Assembly (NCBI RefSeq): GCF_003473485.1 | Contig: NC_053048.1 | Span: 30,314,755-30,378,754, forward strand | Source: Medicago truncatula | Taxonomy: Eukaryota; Streptophyta; Magnoliopsida; Fabales; Fabaceae | Reading direction: 5' to 3' | Length of the DNA stretch: 64,000 nucleotides | Shown here: piece by piece, positions 12,100 through 24,758 of the stretch | How positions within the stretch are numbered: position 1 is the first letter of the stretch | Layout: each line of letters starts with the position of its first letter | Notes under the pieces: model-generated | Told to the model about the DNA's origin: nothing | The model's database searches: none | The model's input: the letters and a program-made list of their open reading frames with translations, nothing else | Position numbers and translations under genes: made by a program

Positions 12100-13060
12100 G
12101 TCATCCACCTTAGATTAATGGACCTTGCACTAGTACAAATTGGTAAGTTTCTTCGCATATCTTATTGTACCACTTAGTAAATAAAAGCTTGTGTCGACAC
12201 AAATGTGATAATTATGTTGTCCAATATTAATTTAAGTGACAATTGTTTTTGTTTTTTCATACTTCTAGAGTAGCCATTACCTGTTTGTATGTAAATTTAG
12301 GGAGCTATGTAATGGTGACACATCATTCTCAATCAATTAATCCAATGCCCATTTTGAAAGCCTATGAGTACCTTTTAAACCAACTACCACAGAACACTAG
12401 CTCGTACACACTTAGCTCAATGATGCCCCTAGCTCATAACACGGCAAGTGTCACATCATTTATCCATTTCTCTTTCTTTCTCTGCGTTTCCGGTCTCTCA
12501 CGCGCCCTGTCGGCGAGTGCATCTCACGCCTGTTTCAGCTATTCGCGTTGTGCCACGTGTCTGTTTGGGTCAGGCTTTCAACTAGTTGAACATCTTCATC
12601 ATCTCTTTCCTCCAACTCAGTTTTTTTCAATTTCAACACCCCCCACTCCAATGATTCAACATGTTGAAAGACACTTTCAATAAACCATTGCACTTGGTCT
12701 TATAGTTTATAGTTAAAAGTTTGCTCAATAAATGGTTATGTTAAATGGAAGGTTGTGGAATAAGATAATTTTTAGAAAGTTTACCCGTGAAACTTAATGA
12801 AATAAGTTAAAAAGAGCTTAGAGTAGAGATTATACTAAAGTCTTTCATAGGACAAAGTATGATTAGCATTATTGCTTTAAATTGTTATTTTGGCTGAAAC
12901 GCATTTATGATAAATATTTGTTTTATTTATTATTTTTATAAGCTTGAGGAAAATTAAAGCCCAGATTTGAATTAAAAATGTCAATGAATATCATATTTAT
13001 AAAAATCACAATATCTTAATATTCTGAAAAGTTTATTTAGAAACTAACCGAAACTGAACA
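12100..13060. other. intergenic, no gene seen
   Basis: Contains a GC-richer patch (12480-12600) in an otherwise AT-rich stretch. The 146-codon frame on the plus strand at 12243-12683 has no domain. The patch may be a MITE interior, but I could not define its ends. Confidence 0.35.
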
Positions 13061-13065
13061 TCATT

Positions 13066-13137
13066 GGGCATTTGGTCTAGTGGTATGATTCTCGCTTAGG
13101 GTGCGAGAGGTCCCGAGTTCAATTCTCGGAATGCCCC
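13066..13137 (+). tRNA. tRNA-Pro (anticodon AGG)
   Basis: A complete 72-nt cloverleaf with no intron. The acceptor stem is GGGCATT / AATGCCC plus discriminator C. The A box is TGGTCTAGTGGT. The anticodon stem CTCGC/GCGAG encloses the loop TTAGGGT with AGG at 13098-13100. The B box is GAGTTCAATTCTC. A short T run follows closely as a likely polymerase III stop. It decodes CCU-type proline codons, with A34 presumably modified to inosine. Confidence 0.95.
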
Positions 13138-13605
13138 AAAATCTATTTTCATTTTGTTTTCAATTGGCTTTTTATTACCACGTGAATTTCAATTTATACT
13201 TTCTGAAAATCCTTCAGAAATTATTTTTGACAGGGTTTTAATAGTATCTTGTTTAAATTAAGGTTATTATAGTTCTATGATGAATTATTAACATCTATTT
13301 CTTTAAAAATATTCTACAGCTATATATAAGTTCTGTTTATTAAATTTTGTTAACATATTTTTCTTGTTTTTGTAACTTGAAGTTCAAAATTTTCTCATAT
13401 CCGTACTACGTATCCGGCTCTATAGGAGACAACTCATTACTATCATTCATGAGTATTAAATAAAATAAAATACTATCCATTCTAAATAAAAGTGAATCCT
13501 TCTGCATATTCCATTCTTTGCATTAATATACATAATAAGAACAAAAAAAAAAAAAACATTTGATAAAACCCTAGGCTACTAAAGATCAATGCCCTTTCAA
13601 ACTTG
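13138..13605. other. spacer between tRNA-Pro and RopGEF
   Basis: The part near 13500-13605 is probably the 3' untranslated region of the minus-strand RopGEF. Nothing else is recognised. Confidence 0.4.
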
Positions 13606-16600
13606 TCATGCATGCACTTCATCAACTGTTTTTGATTCTGAAACTGATTTCTCATTCGAACTACTCCCTTTTGCATCAATGCTAAGAAAATCAGTCAACG
13701 ATTTCTTCACCCCTACACCTCTCTGAGGAGTTTTGTTGCCATTATTCAGGAGTGGAGATTTTCCTCCCTTTGAAGGGCTGATCGCATGTGCAGGAGAGCG
13801 TGTCGGTGTTCCGAAAGCTGATTTGTATGGAGTGGTTGGAACAGGTACTGAGTACGGAACCGAAATACTCTTGCGAGTAATTACACCAACTTTTGAATGA
13901 GATGAGAATTGATCAGAATTTTTTGTCAAGTCATCTACGTAGAGCACGTCATCGATTCGCGACACCATGTTAAATGCTAAACTTTCGAGTACTCGGGAGT
14001 AGCTCTCTAGAATGGCTTTTCCAACATCCTAGACAACAGAATATTTCAAGGACTATTAAGATCAAACTTTTTTATTTTCAAGAAACAAAAAATAAAAGGA
14101 TTTAATTCATATATACACTGTCAGTATAACAAAATTTTAAACTGTCAATCAATCATAATCGACAAATTCTTAAAAATGATTGACTTTTGTCTTAACTACT
14201 TCAAATGTCACGCATATAATTGGTTGTTATTTATTAACATTGTATGCGACGTATCAAAATAAAAAGATGTTTAAGTATTGAACATAGTGAATACAAACCT
14301 TGTTATATTGGATTTTGCTCATATCCAAAGCTGTTTGAGGGAGACCGGGAAAACGCTGCTTTAAGGTAAGAAGAAGGGTTTCTGCTCTCTCTGCAAATAG
14401 TTCCCTCTTGTCTGCATCAACCATTAGATCCTTGACCATTTCCCATGATGTTCTTGAACTTGATCTGCCACTGACACTAGCAGGCTTTGAATTTGTCTTT
14501 TTACGCCAAATATACATGGAAGCTTCTGCTCGGTTTGCGATCTCTATAGCTTGATGTTCAGAAGATAAATCGAGGCAAGCTAGCAAACACTCCGGAGAAA
14601 AATGATCTGACGTGATATATCGATGAATAACATCACCCAAGCTAATTCTAGCATTCTGAAAGAAAGTTAGATCAGCAATTTTACCATTATTGTATTTGTT
14701 CTTGCGAATCACGGTATTTTACAATTTTGAATAGATAGGGATCATTTGTGTATATACCTTTGGAAGAGATTCCAGATAAGACTCGGGAATGTCCATTTCG
14801 GCTAAAGTAATACTGTTGATCGCCATTGCGGCTTTTAAGATTTGGCTCGTGCAATCACGCTTGTGCTGCAATTGCTTTCTTGACTTTTCGTGGAGACCAC
14901 AAGGAGGGACTCGGGGAACCGGAAGCCACCATTTCTCTTCTTGTCGCTGAAGTGCTTGCCTAAAAGACGAAGGACTAGTACCGGCATCTGGAGCTATAAC
15001 ACCTTGATCTACATACCAGAACTCGGTATCGACAAAACTATCTTGAATTTCCTATGAAAATAAAATACCATAGTTTAGAATAACGTCTTACTCGAAAATG
15101 GACTAATGAACTAAAAGTAAACTCATTGATGTAAATCTTACAAGAAGCATGTTATCTAACTTGCGCAGAGCTGGAAGATTGACGTACAGATCTGAGCGTG
15201 GTCGACAAGTCATGACCTGATTCACATTTTCAAAAACATTGTTAACTATCAACAAAATAAGTAATCATCAATCATCATAATATCAAAATACTTTTCATCG
15301 GGTTTAGGTTTATAGGGCTAAATAAGCATCTTCAATAGCAAAATATACATTAAAAAAACCAACGTAACTCTATATCGCAGCTATAAATACACTTACTTCA
15401 AGCTTGCTTCCATCAGGAAAAGTCTGCCAATTAGGCGTTAATTCAACAATATGATCACTAACAGAAAGAAACCACTCCATCTCTCTTCGCCACATTGCTT
15501 TTTTCTCTGAACGCAGAGGCTCTAATCTCCAAAGTTGTCCAAATAGAGTAGCTGCACATCCAGTAAAGGAAAGAATAAGAATAATCAAAGACAAGAATTG
15601 CAGCCAATCAAACTAACCGCAGCAAACTTAAAGCATCAATTAAGGAAAAATTGAAATTAGAGGCGTAGAATTGATTTTGACAGGTTTCAATGTTTACGAG
15701 TATAATCGATTCTAACTTGAGCTCAAATTTTGAACCTTTTCCTCTACAATTGATCTTTACCCTCAAATTTATTGTTCAACCTACTTTTTACATAAACTTA
15801 TTCAAACATAAATCGCTTTACATTTAACTCAGTTTCAACCAAAATCAAATTTGTCACAACAGAACCAAACATATACTTAGCAAAAGCACAAAAACCAAAT
15901 AAAAACGCATTTTTCATACCACATAGATTAGTTATGGCATTTGAGATAGCCAACGCTGTAGGGACCCCATTTCCACAACCTGACATATCTTCTCCAAGTA
16001 ACAACTTTGCAAACCTCTCCTTCATCATCTCAATCTCTACAAAACAAAATCAAATCACAAAAACAACAAAATCACACTAATGTCAAAATTAAAAACAACT
16101 TACATTAAAAATTAAAAAAAAAAAAAAAAAAAAGAAGTGATTTTTTGCATAAACACAGATTGAAATTAATACCTGATAATGCTGAAACTTGTTTCACAAA
16201 TTCCTTTTCAACCAAATGCTTCTTCTTACCATCTTCACTATCATGAACACTGATACAATCTGATTCAGAAATTTCCTTAACATTCCATCCCAATGAAGGT
16301 GATGAAGATGAATCCACTTCAGTACTACTACTCATACTATGTTCTTCATTACCAACATTCTCAGATGACAAAAACTCAGAACTTGAACTACTCTCACAAC
16401 CCTTTTCTTCAATCAAATCACAAAAAGTTTCTCTTTTACCAACACCATTTTCTTCATTCTTGTCAGCTAAACTCAAACCCTCCATTGTAGTAGAACCATA
16501 CACTATACCATGATACTGAATCTTTTTCAAGCAAAACCCATGTGAGAAATGAAGTCTAAAACACAAAGTTTTAAGAGATTTGGTGACCCAAATGACCAAA

Positions 16601-16722
16601 ATGGAAAAAGGGTTTGAGTTTGTGGACCTTGTAAGGCTTAACAATGGGGTATAGTGCTTGAGATGTTTCAGATGTTGTTGTTTTTGTTGTTTTAGTTTAT
16701 GTTTGGTGGAAGTAGTATCCAT
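13606..16722 (-). CDS. Rop guanine nucleotide exchange factor, PRONE domain (RopGEF)
   Basis: Seven exons, each joined by GT-AG sites in consistent phase: 16722-16173, 16036-15920, 15551-15397, 15216-15142, 15051-14758, 14655-14299 and 14028-13606. They encode 656 residues. The PRONE catalytic domain runs from about residue 170 to 545. It includes [74 protein letters not shown] and [26 protein letters not shown] proteins switch plant ROP small GTPases from GDP to GTP at the plasma membrane, downstream of receptor kinases, in tip growth, polarity and meristem or nodule signalling. The tail of about 110 residues is Ser/Pro-rich and ends near [11 protein letters not shown]; in this family the tail is variable and can be autoinhibitory. 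The long Ser/Glu-rich N-terminus, with a basic Gln/Lys/His start and an [15 protein letters not shown] segment, suggests the RopGEF7-like subgroup. An in-frame Met at about 16484 is an alternative start. Confidence 0.93.
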
Positions 16723-17180
16723 AGGTTGTAAAACATTGTTTGGTAGTGAAAGTGTGGGCTACACTAAGTTAGTTTGGTTACTTATATTTCAAGGGTTAAG
16801 TTTAAGCTACTCATCATTATTACTCTTTTTGTTCTTCTCCAACCACATCATGTTGTGATGTCATTCATTTTGATTTTTGGATTTTCTCATATGCTTGGAA
16901 TCACAATATAAGTATATGTTTGGCACCTATGATAAGCACACGAACATTGACACGTCGACAACGTTAAAAATTTGATAAAATCATCTAATTTAGTGTTATG
17001 ATATGTGTCAATGTCGTGTCGCATATGTCTAACATCATGACACGCCTAATCAGATGAGTGTCAGGGCTTCATAGTTTGACACTAAGATGAAAAAATATGA
17101 TTTGACAAAAATTAAATTGAAAGTAAAATGATTTAGGTTTAGATACATTTAAATAAAAGTAACTTAAAGAATAAATTTAA
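16723..17180. other. upstream region of RopGEF, no other gene seen
   Basis: Contains the 5' leader and promoter of the minus-strand RopGEF. No clear TATA box could be assigned. Confidence 0.4.
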
Positions 17181-17467
17181 GGGTTAATAGGTCTTTACCC
17201 CCTGTAATATAGGTCATTACTGGTTTTCCCCCTGTAAAAATTTTATTTTGATTCACCCATGTAAAATATTTTTGTTTTAATTTACCCCCCTAATAGACCA
17301 AACAAAAATCAATTTTATTTTTTTTAAGAAATTTTCGTTTTTGTTTGTTCTATTAAGAGGGTAAATCAAAACAAAAATATTTTACAGGGATGAATCAAAA
17401 TAAAAATTTAACAAGGGAAAAAATTGAAAATGACTTATATTATAGAGGAGTAAACACTTATTAACCC
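17181..17467. mobile_element. MULE-type MITE with perfect 9-bp target duplication
   Basis: The 287-bp inverted-repeat element starts GGGTTAATAGGTCTTTACCC and ends in the near-inverse ...CTTATTAACCC. The flanks 17172-17180 and 17468-17476 are both TAAATTTAA, an exact 9-bp duplication. The long arms carry pyrimidine/purine blocks around CCCCCTGTAAAA. No coding capacity. Confidence 0.85.
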
Positions 17468-18109
17468 TAAATTTAAATTTAAAAATGTTATAGTAGATTG
17501 AAATTCTATCAAACTATTTGTCAATTCAAACATGCATGAAGTTTTTGTTTGATTTTACAGCGATGAAAATTATTTTGATAAAACAGGTTTGGTTAGAATT
17601 AAGTTAAGTGTAAAGTCATTTATAGCATAATAATTTTATGTGAAAATGAATTTTGAAAAAATATTTAAAGCTAAATATCAAATATGGAAGTCGGTTCCAT
17701 ATTTTAACTGCATGTAAAATTATGAAGGTAGTATCAATTACACTAGAGAACATTCAAACATGTAACTAATTAATTCTAAACATCAGGAATAAATTTCTTC
17801 CTCCAAAATTAAAATCAAACATGAACAGTTTACTTTTAACAAAAAATGTATTTTATAACCAATTTAATGACACAATAAAAAAAAAATCTTAATCTAACAG
17901 ACAACAGTTCATTTCATACATTTTGTTTGGAATATTAAAAAGGAGAAAAAAATTTGTTCATAAACTAAAATTTTAATAAGAAGATTTAAACAATAATTAT
18001 TTTTAATGAAAAATTAGATTAGAGATTTGCATCTCAATGTAAGGACAGAGAGTACTATCACTTCAGCGAGAGTTTACAATAAAATTGATCTATATCAACG
18101 ATACAAAAG

Positions 18110-18290
18110 ATTGTAGACACATGTTAACAATTGATTTAACGAACTGAGACTTGAAGTTAACTTGGAGACAAACAAACGGGGTTGCTCATAGCTTAACTAA
18201 GGAAGCCCCGTCTAATTCTAGTTTCCATATTTACTCTAACATTCCATCTTCCATTTATGATATTCTAGTTAATGAAATGCAATAATCTCT
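18110..18290 (+). mobile_element. LINE 3' fragment (end of RNase H domain)
   Basis: One frame reads RQTNGVAHSLTKEAPSNSSF then HIYSNIPSSIYDILVNEMQ and a stop at about 18280-18285. It aligns with the C-terminus of the LINE RNase H region at 53150-53272 (RRQANGVAH... then DDVPSYIRDLIVNEKQ). It is a 5'-truncated insertion; an A run follows after a short TCTTTTCTTTTC tract. Confidence 0.7.
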
Positions 18291-18299
18291 TTTCTTTTC

Positions 18300-19100
18300 A
18301 GGAAAAAAAAAATCAACAATACAAAAAAAATTATATTTGAACCTAACTCACTTTTTATATATCTACCATTAGAAATACTTGATATAACTTTGACGTGCAT
18401 ATAGCTGACAAGTACTTATGTTATTATATTGCAGCTGCTGTATATGTGCATAGTTTGGTGCTAATGTGTCTCATCCAATTTTGTTACTGATTTAATTTAG
18501 GCATGTGGTGATTCAGGTTTTGGATTAATCAATTTGTTTTTGACAGTCTTCGTTTCAGATAACAAAGGGAATCAAATTAAACAAGTTTAAGAAATTCAAT
18601 GACTAAATTGTAAGATAATATAACATAAGCTTTATATTATAAGGATTAAAGTCGATTTCAAATTCAAAAACTGAATAGGCTATAAGGTTAGATTACTTTA
18701 AATTTTGGACAGAAGGTTAGATTACTCTTCAACGTTTCTACGCTTTTTCATAATAAAGTATGGATCCAAAATCAAAAGGTTTAATTAAACGTCGCTATTC
18801 TTTAAGAATAATAAGTAAATGTTAGAGATCAAATACCAATTTACAGATAAAATAACATTTGGATAAGATTTTTTTTTTTTTTAAGGAAACATTTGGATAA
18901 GATGATAAATGTTCTTTTTTAGTTTCAGTTGGATTATAAGATTCGAATGCAGCAATGTTAGATCTCTAGAACAATAACTTTACCATTCAGTATGGTTTTA
19001 TCCGGCTCAAGGGACTCTACTCCATAGTTGCGCGCATATTTTGCATCCCGTTTAAAAATAGTAAAAACCAATTTCAATTGAATTGAATTTTTTTTTTCCT
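18300..19100. other. intergenic, no gene seen
   Basis: AT-rich sequence without a recognisable feature. Confidence 0.4.
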
Positions 19101-19490
19101 CCCTTCAATCTAAATAAGTGATTTTCACACATATCTAAATTTTTTCTTTGTGATTCATCATCTAAGTGTGGTGGTTTGTTGTTCGTCGTCTTCTGCGGCG
19201 TTGTTTGATTTCTCGTCTTCTTGCGGTGTTCATTTGATTCATATTGAAAGATCGATTATTCAATCAAAGATTTAAACGTCAACGTTCCAGATCCCGAGGT
19301 CATGGATATTCCTGTCACTTTAATTTTATCATATATTTTTGTATGCATTATGTTGTTATATGCTATCAACTTAGATGCTGTGAGTTTGTTCGCAGATTCA
19401 TCATTTACGTTTTTAGCTGTGTTGAATGATGTAATCTCTCTAATTGAATGAATGAATATATTTTTATTTTTGTCAAAAAAATGTTTCGGT
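19100..19490 (+). repeat. retroposon-like 3' tail
   Basis: A region ending GAATGAATGAATAT...TTTTTGTCAAAAAAA. The last ~100 bp (GAGTTTGTTCGCAGATTCA ... CTCTCTAATTGAATGAATG) recurs at 41277-41402 with the same order of motifs and the same GTCAAAAAA end. The tail form suggests a LINE 3' end, but no coding domain was found beside it. Confidence 0.45.
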
Positions 19491-21999
19491 ACTCGTTAAA
19501 AAATGTTTTTCGGAGATTTACAAATATGCTTTGGAAATTTGAATTTTACCAAGTCAAGGTATGAATGAGACCAAAATGCTGAGTAAAAGAATTCTTTAGG
19601 AACATTTTGTAGCGTTAGGACATTTTGCTCCCACAAATTTGTGAATAGGTAATGACGTGAAATAATTTGGTTCAATTGTTAATTTTTTTTAAAAAAAACT
19701 CAAATAAAATATATTACTATCAAACCGTACTCTTTCCGGCACAAGGTGTATCCAGAAAGAGGTTTAAAAAGTTTCAAAAATATGTTACAAAACCGCGAGA
19801 ATCAAAACAAAGAAAGAAACAATATCAACATATGCCCGCACACAACAAAGAGTTAGGCCATCACCTATAATAATCAAAAACAGTAATTTTAGATTTTGCC
19901 TTTAACCATCAAAAAGAAAGAAGCTTTATATTATCTAGAAGCTTTGAAGCGGGGGAGACTTTGTTTTGAAATATTCTACTATTCATTTTCTTCCAAATAG
20001 TCCACGTACAAGCACATCAAATCAATGTGAAGAGAGATCGTTTTGATTTCGATATACTAGCTAAACTCTCAAACTGAATTAAATGATCTGATAAATTATT
20101 TGGAGAAACTGAAAGAAAGTCAATCCACACAAAAATACCGTTCCATAAGGAACACCAAATCAATCCTTAAATTATGTCGTTAAGCGGTGTGATGTGAAAT
20201 CCGCTAACTGCATATGTGGCAAACCAAAATTTGAATCTCATTCTAAAGAATTATCCACATTTGGTATTTAGTATCCTTTGAATAGAATTACTTCCAATAA
20301 AAAAAGCTTAAAAAGTTGCTATATGACCAATACAAACCATAATAATAGTGTTAAATGACATAATTTCAAACTTAACTTGCAAGACTTTTTTTGGCATATT
20401 CAAAACCTAACATAAGTTTCCTCTTTTACTCATGATACAAGTTGTTACCATGGAATTTGCAAAGAGAAAAATAATATATATAACGGCTATAACAACCATA
20501 TGTTAATGTGGGCCAAATTTTGAAAACCAATGAGAGGGAACAAAGAAAACTTAGGCATCAAGATTTTTGAGTTCGCATTAAAAGCAAAGTTAGCCTTATT
20601 CCTTTCTTGCTTTTTCCTTTTGTTGATTTTTCTTCTTTAGTTAACTAGTTTTGAAAAATAAAAGTCATATATATGTTTAGCAAATGTCTTCTTTTAATTT
20701 GAACCCGTTTTAATTCATTGTTTTGTACTAAGCTCAAATTCAAGTTTTGAATGCAGCATAAAGAGTTCAAATTTAAAAGATTGCTTTTGGTTTATCTTAA
20801 ATGTGATGACCACTGCAGTGGCACAATGACGTGAAACGTATGAAAAATTAAAGAGAAATGTGATGCCTTTGTATTTTGAAATTTGAATTTGATAGTAAAA
20901 GTGACGTATATGAAGCTCTAAAAGTATGGACTAATTCTTTATATTGTACTATCTAGTATCAGTTTGGTACACTTGTGAATTTCCTAGAAAACTAAATATG
21001 ACAAGTGTATACTATACTTTTTTAATAGGGGTGATAATTTGATCGATTAATCCACAATTTATCCATTACACAAAATATTTTAATAGATTGGATCTAATCA
21101 TCCCTAAAAAAAAATAAAAAATAGATTGAACCTAATCTATTCATCTTATAATATGAATATGGATCCAATTCATCCAACATTTTTCCAAAATACAATTGAT
21201 TACTTATTTTTTTTAAATGAAATTGAATGGATTATATTATTATTTTTAAGCCAAAAAAGAGTGCAAAAATATCATGCGTAATAAATGACATCTTAAACCC
21301 TCTTTCACCTATCAACACTCTACATATATTATTAAAAAGAAAAAAAGAACGGGGACTGCACCAAAACTCATGGGAGTACAAAGTACAAAGACAATTGCCT
21401 CATTAAAACTAAATGAAAAATTCATTGGAATAAAACCAGATGAAGCAAAGATCATATGATGTTTATAGTTTGTTGACCAACATAATGTACAAAGTGTGTC
21501 TGGTACCTCAAAGCTTACACCATCTGATCCTCACTGTCAGCTTACAAAGTGTGTTTGGTACCTCAAAGAACACATTATAGTGGTTTTAGTTAATAAAAAA
21601 GTAAGTGTTAGATAGTACTCAAAAGAGAATATTGCTAGCATTCCTCTAAAAATATTAAGGAAATTATCTGTACATAACATCATGTAAAGTTATGTCCATA
21701 ATTTTTTTTTCTTTTGAAATTAGGTTTTTCTCAATAACGCCTCAAATAATTACATTCACAACTCTCGAGTAAATAAACGACTCTTTTATTCAACTTTCTC
21801 TATATTGTATTCACAACCCCTTTATTCTCTCAAACATTGTTTTTGTTCACCATTCCTTATTGCATTCTTTTTTCAAAAAAATCATTATCATGTTATATAA
21901 TTCTAAAATATTATATAATTTCGTTACAATTTGATTTTTATACACCTTAAATGTACAAACTTTACATACAACAGATGATGATGTGTTGTCATATCATTT
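19491..21999. other. intergenic, no gene seen
   Basis: About 2.5 kb without a supportable gene. There is a small direct duplication, ACAAAGTGTGTCTGGTACCT at about 21490 and ACAAAGTGTGTTTGGTACCT at about 21545. The frame at 19667-19870 is uninformative. Confidence 0.4.
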
Positions 22000-22140
22000 T
22001 TTTTTTTTTGGTAGATAGACGAAATGGCAAAGCCATTATAAACTCACACACAAGTGGAGGTACCAGGGTTCGAACCCCGGTCATGGCATCCGGCCTAACA
22101 ATATCGGCATTTTTGCCAGTTGAACTAGGACTTCTAGATT
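22000..22140 (-). mobile_element. tRNA-derived SINE
   Basis: On the minus strand there is a polymerase III A-box-like CTAGTTCAACTGGC, then a B box GGGTTCGAACCCTGG, then a terminal A run (T run at 21997-22009). It is flanked by the 10-bp direct repeat CATATCATTT (21990-21999 and 22141-22150). Confidence 0.85.
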
Positions 22141-22581
22141 CATATCATTTAATAAGTATGAAAAATGACATATTAATCTTAAATTCATTAAATGATTTTG
22201 TAACACACCATTGTGCAAATTTTTATATACTAACATCATATATAAACTAAATTGTTATATATCATACACACACACATATATATGAACTAGGTTGATTTCG
22301 TTATAAAGAGACGTGCTAAGGTGCTATTTAATTTAATGGGAATAAAGATTTTTTGTACTAACAAATAGTATAAACAAGGTCAAAATCTTAAAAAAAAAAA
22401 TTTGCGCATAAATAGGGTATCCTCCACTTACAACTTGCAAGACTAATTTTCTGTTATTGCATGCTCAAGACTGAATTCGATGTCAAGGTCTTTGGTAAAT
22501 CCTATATAACACGAAAATTTAAACATAAACTAAAATGACATACAAATAGTTTAGATATTTCTTCTTAAATCCCCATTTAAT

Positions 22582-24615
22582 CTATTTTGAAGCAGCAAGA
22601 CTTTCTAAACGAGCTTTGTAGAAAGCCAAATAAGTTTCTTTGGGAGGGAGTTTTTCCTTGACAATTGGGTGGTTATTGAAGTTTTGGCTCCAATTGAATA
22701 GTTTGGGAAATTTCTCACTAGTGAACAACTTCAATCCCATTACTTCTTGTAAAGCTATGAAGGCTGCAGTAATGTCAACAATGCCAATCTCATCTCCACC
22801 AAAGAATTTGTCCTTGAGCTCATTCTCTAGAAATTGAAGAGCCACTTCCATTTCCTCAATAGCATTCTCACGTTCTTTCTCATCAAGAGTGAAAGAAACT
22901 TTTCGCATAACATTCAAACACTGCCTCACAAATTAAACCAATTATTAAAATTATACATGTTAAAAGAAAAAAATAAATATGTTATGCATATTGATTTTTT
23001 TTTTTAAGGAATGTTATACAATGAGTTAGTTGCAGTATAAGTAGATAAATTAATTTATATTTTGAAAGTTTTTATAAAAAAAATAGAAGACTAATCAAAG
23101 ATATGTGTACATTCATTAATTTTCTACACTCCTTCAAGATCTTATTTTCTTTCTATCTTTATCTTCATATCACATTATCAACTTATCATATCCATCACAC
23201 AGTTTCATCATATCTCTTTATCTCTCATGATGTTTGCACCCCAAAAGATGTACACAAAATAATTTCCTATATTAATAAAACTAAGTTTGAGCTCAATTTA
23301 AGGAACCCTTTTTCAAGGAAAGAGTGATAATTTTTTTTTAAATATAAGAGAGAATTAAAAATTAATGAAAAACTAAAGGTGACAACGAGGGGGTATCTTC
23401 GTCCCTAAATATAAGATCTTTTTGGAAAAATTTTGTCCATTTTTATAAGACTTTTTTTTTTTCGACACACCTATGATCTCAAATATACGAACTTGGACTA
23501 GGAAAACACTTGTGGAATCACAAATTATTTAAGCTCACACAAAAATGATTAAAAAATTGTAAAAGAAAAAAATATATATGAATTGGTTAAAAATTCACAT
23601 TTAATTTATGTTTGGTTAAAAAATTCTTTTGTTTTTGAAGAGATATTTTTATAATTTTTTAACTTTTCATGCAAAAACTCATGGCATGACTTAAAAGCAA
23701 AGATTAAAATCGTAGATAAAAAAATTTGTGGGAATTAAAAGTCGAAAGAAACTTTTAGGTGACTAAAACAAAAAAAATTAAAATATTTATATAAATAAAA
23801 AACATATTTAATCCATAATGAAATAATATATTTTATGTCGGATGTTTAAATGGTTTTATTCGAGGTCGTGATCATTCATATATTTCTCCTTAGACTAGAG
23901 TTGCACAGAAAAATAGAAGAGCAGAGTAAATAATTTTTTTTTATAAAGTAGTTTAATAGTTAGAAATTCATCTATTAAATTAAATAAGTGAGAAATTCAA
24001 TATTCATATCCATACTCTAGCATATATTTTTAGAAACTAAATTATGTTAAGCGAAATAAGGAATGCTAGCAACGCACATTTTTCTACACATCTTCTTTGA
24101 TTGGTTAAAATTCAGAGTCCCACCAAATCATATAGGTTCACTATAAATTTGGTGGGTCCCGTGTAAATTCTAACCAATCAAATAGAGTGTTCCGAAAATG
24201 TGTGTTGCTAGCGTTTTTCTAAGCCGAATATAACTAAGAAAATATTAGCTTGTCATCCACACATGCCCACATATACGGATCAAAGAAAAATTACCTTATC
24301 ATCTATGAACTTGGTCCAGAAACGAGCCAAGGCTCTTTCGTAAGGATCAGAAGGCAAGATAGGATTTTGTTTCCAAGTCTCATCAATATACTCAAGAATC
24401 ACAAGGGATTCTGATATGGGCTTATCATTATGAACTAACACAGGAACCTTCTTATAAACAGGGTTGTATTTTTTGAGTGTCTCACTCAAGTTCCCCCACT
24501 TTTCTTCCTCATACTTGTATTCGACTCCCTTCAATTTTAGAGCAATCTCCACCCTTGTTACAAATGGACTTTCTACCAATCCAAAAAGCTTCACCTCTTC
24601 TTTGTTTGATGACAT
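22582..24615 (-). CDS. tau-class glutathione S-transferase, copy 1
   Basis: Exon 1 is 24615-24295 (107 codons, ...FIDDK, donor AAG|GTAATT). Exon 2 is 22920-22582 (acceptor GGCAG|TGT). The protein has 219 residues. The thioredoxin-like N domain has catalytic Ser16 in VESPFVTRV, cis-Pro58 in [10 protein letters not shown] and glutathione-binding Glu69-Ser70. The all-helical C domain follows from about residue 90. It conjugates glutathione to electrophiles or acts as a glutathione peroxidase or ligand carrier in the cytosol. Oddities: the start is MSSNKEE rather than MASNKEE, and 5 residues corresponding to part of FWFPIV in the sister copies are missing (FIALQEV), an in-frame 15-nt loss in a helix lining the substrate site. 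A TATA box (TATATAAAAG) lies at about 24652-24662. It is the distal copy and the only one without an ocs/as-1-like box. A MITE lies in its 1374-bp intron. Confidence 0.92.
24059..24220. mobile_element. MITE inside intron of GST copy 1
   Basis: A long imperfect palindrome. The left arm AGGAATGCTAGCAACGCACA pairs with right-arm TGTGTGTTGCTAGCGTTTTT. Inside, TTGATTGGTTAAAATTC pairs with GTAAATTCTAACCAATCAAA and GTCCCACC with GGTGGGTC. The flanks TAAGCGAAATA and TAAGCCGAATA look like a diverged 9-11-bp duplication. It ends 75 bp from the exon 1 donor. Confidence 0.7.
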
Positions 24616-24750
24616 CGTTGCACTTCGATCATAGATTGGTTCCTAAGATCTACTTTTATATAGAACCAGGAATATCTTTTTGACAATTATAGACAGAATT
24701 TTTATTCAACACAAATGATAAGTCAAACTACACCGTATATTAATTTAATT

Positions 24751-24758
24751 ACACGTGT
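24751..24758. promoter_or_regulatory. G-box/ABRE-like ACACGTGT upstream of GST copy 1
   Basis: A palindromic ACACGTGT 136 bp before the ATG. The equivalent position of copy 2 (31025-31032) also carries ACACGTGT. Copy 3 has a decayed ACATGTAT near 35590. Such boxes bind bZIP or bHLH factors; function here is inferred. Confidence 0.45.

Noticed and set aside
12243-12683. 146-codon plus-strand frame
   Set aside because: No domain, mixed composition, and no promoter or splice context; probably chance in a GC-richer patch.
13482-13679. Short minus-strand frame overlapping the RopGEF end
   Set aside because: A different frame over the RopGEF 3' part, without a family match.
22040-22110. A tRNA gene suggested by GGGTTCGAACCC
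   Set aside because: No cloverleaf; A and B boxes plus A tail and target repeats identify a SINE.
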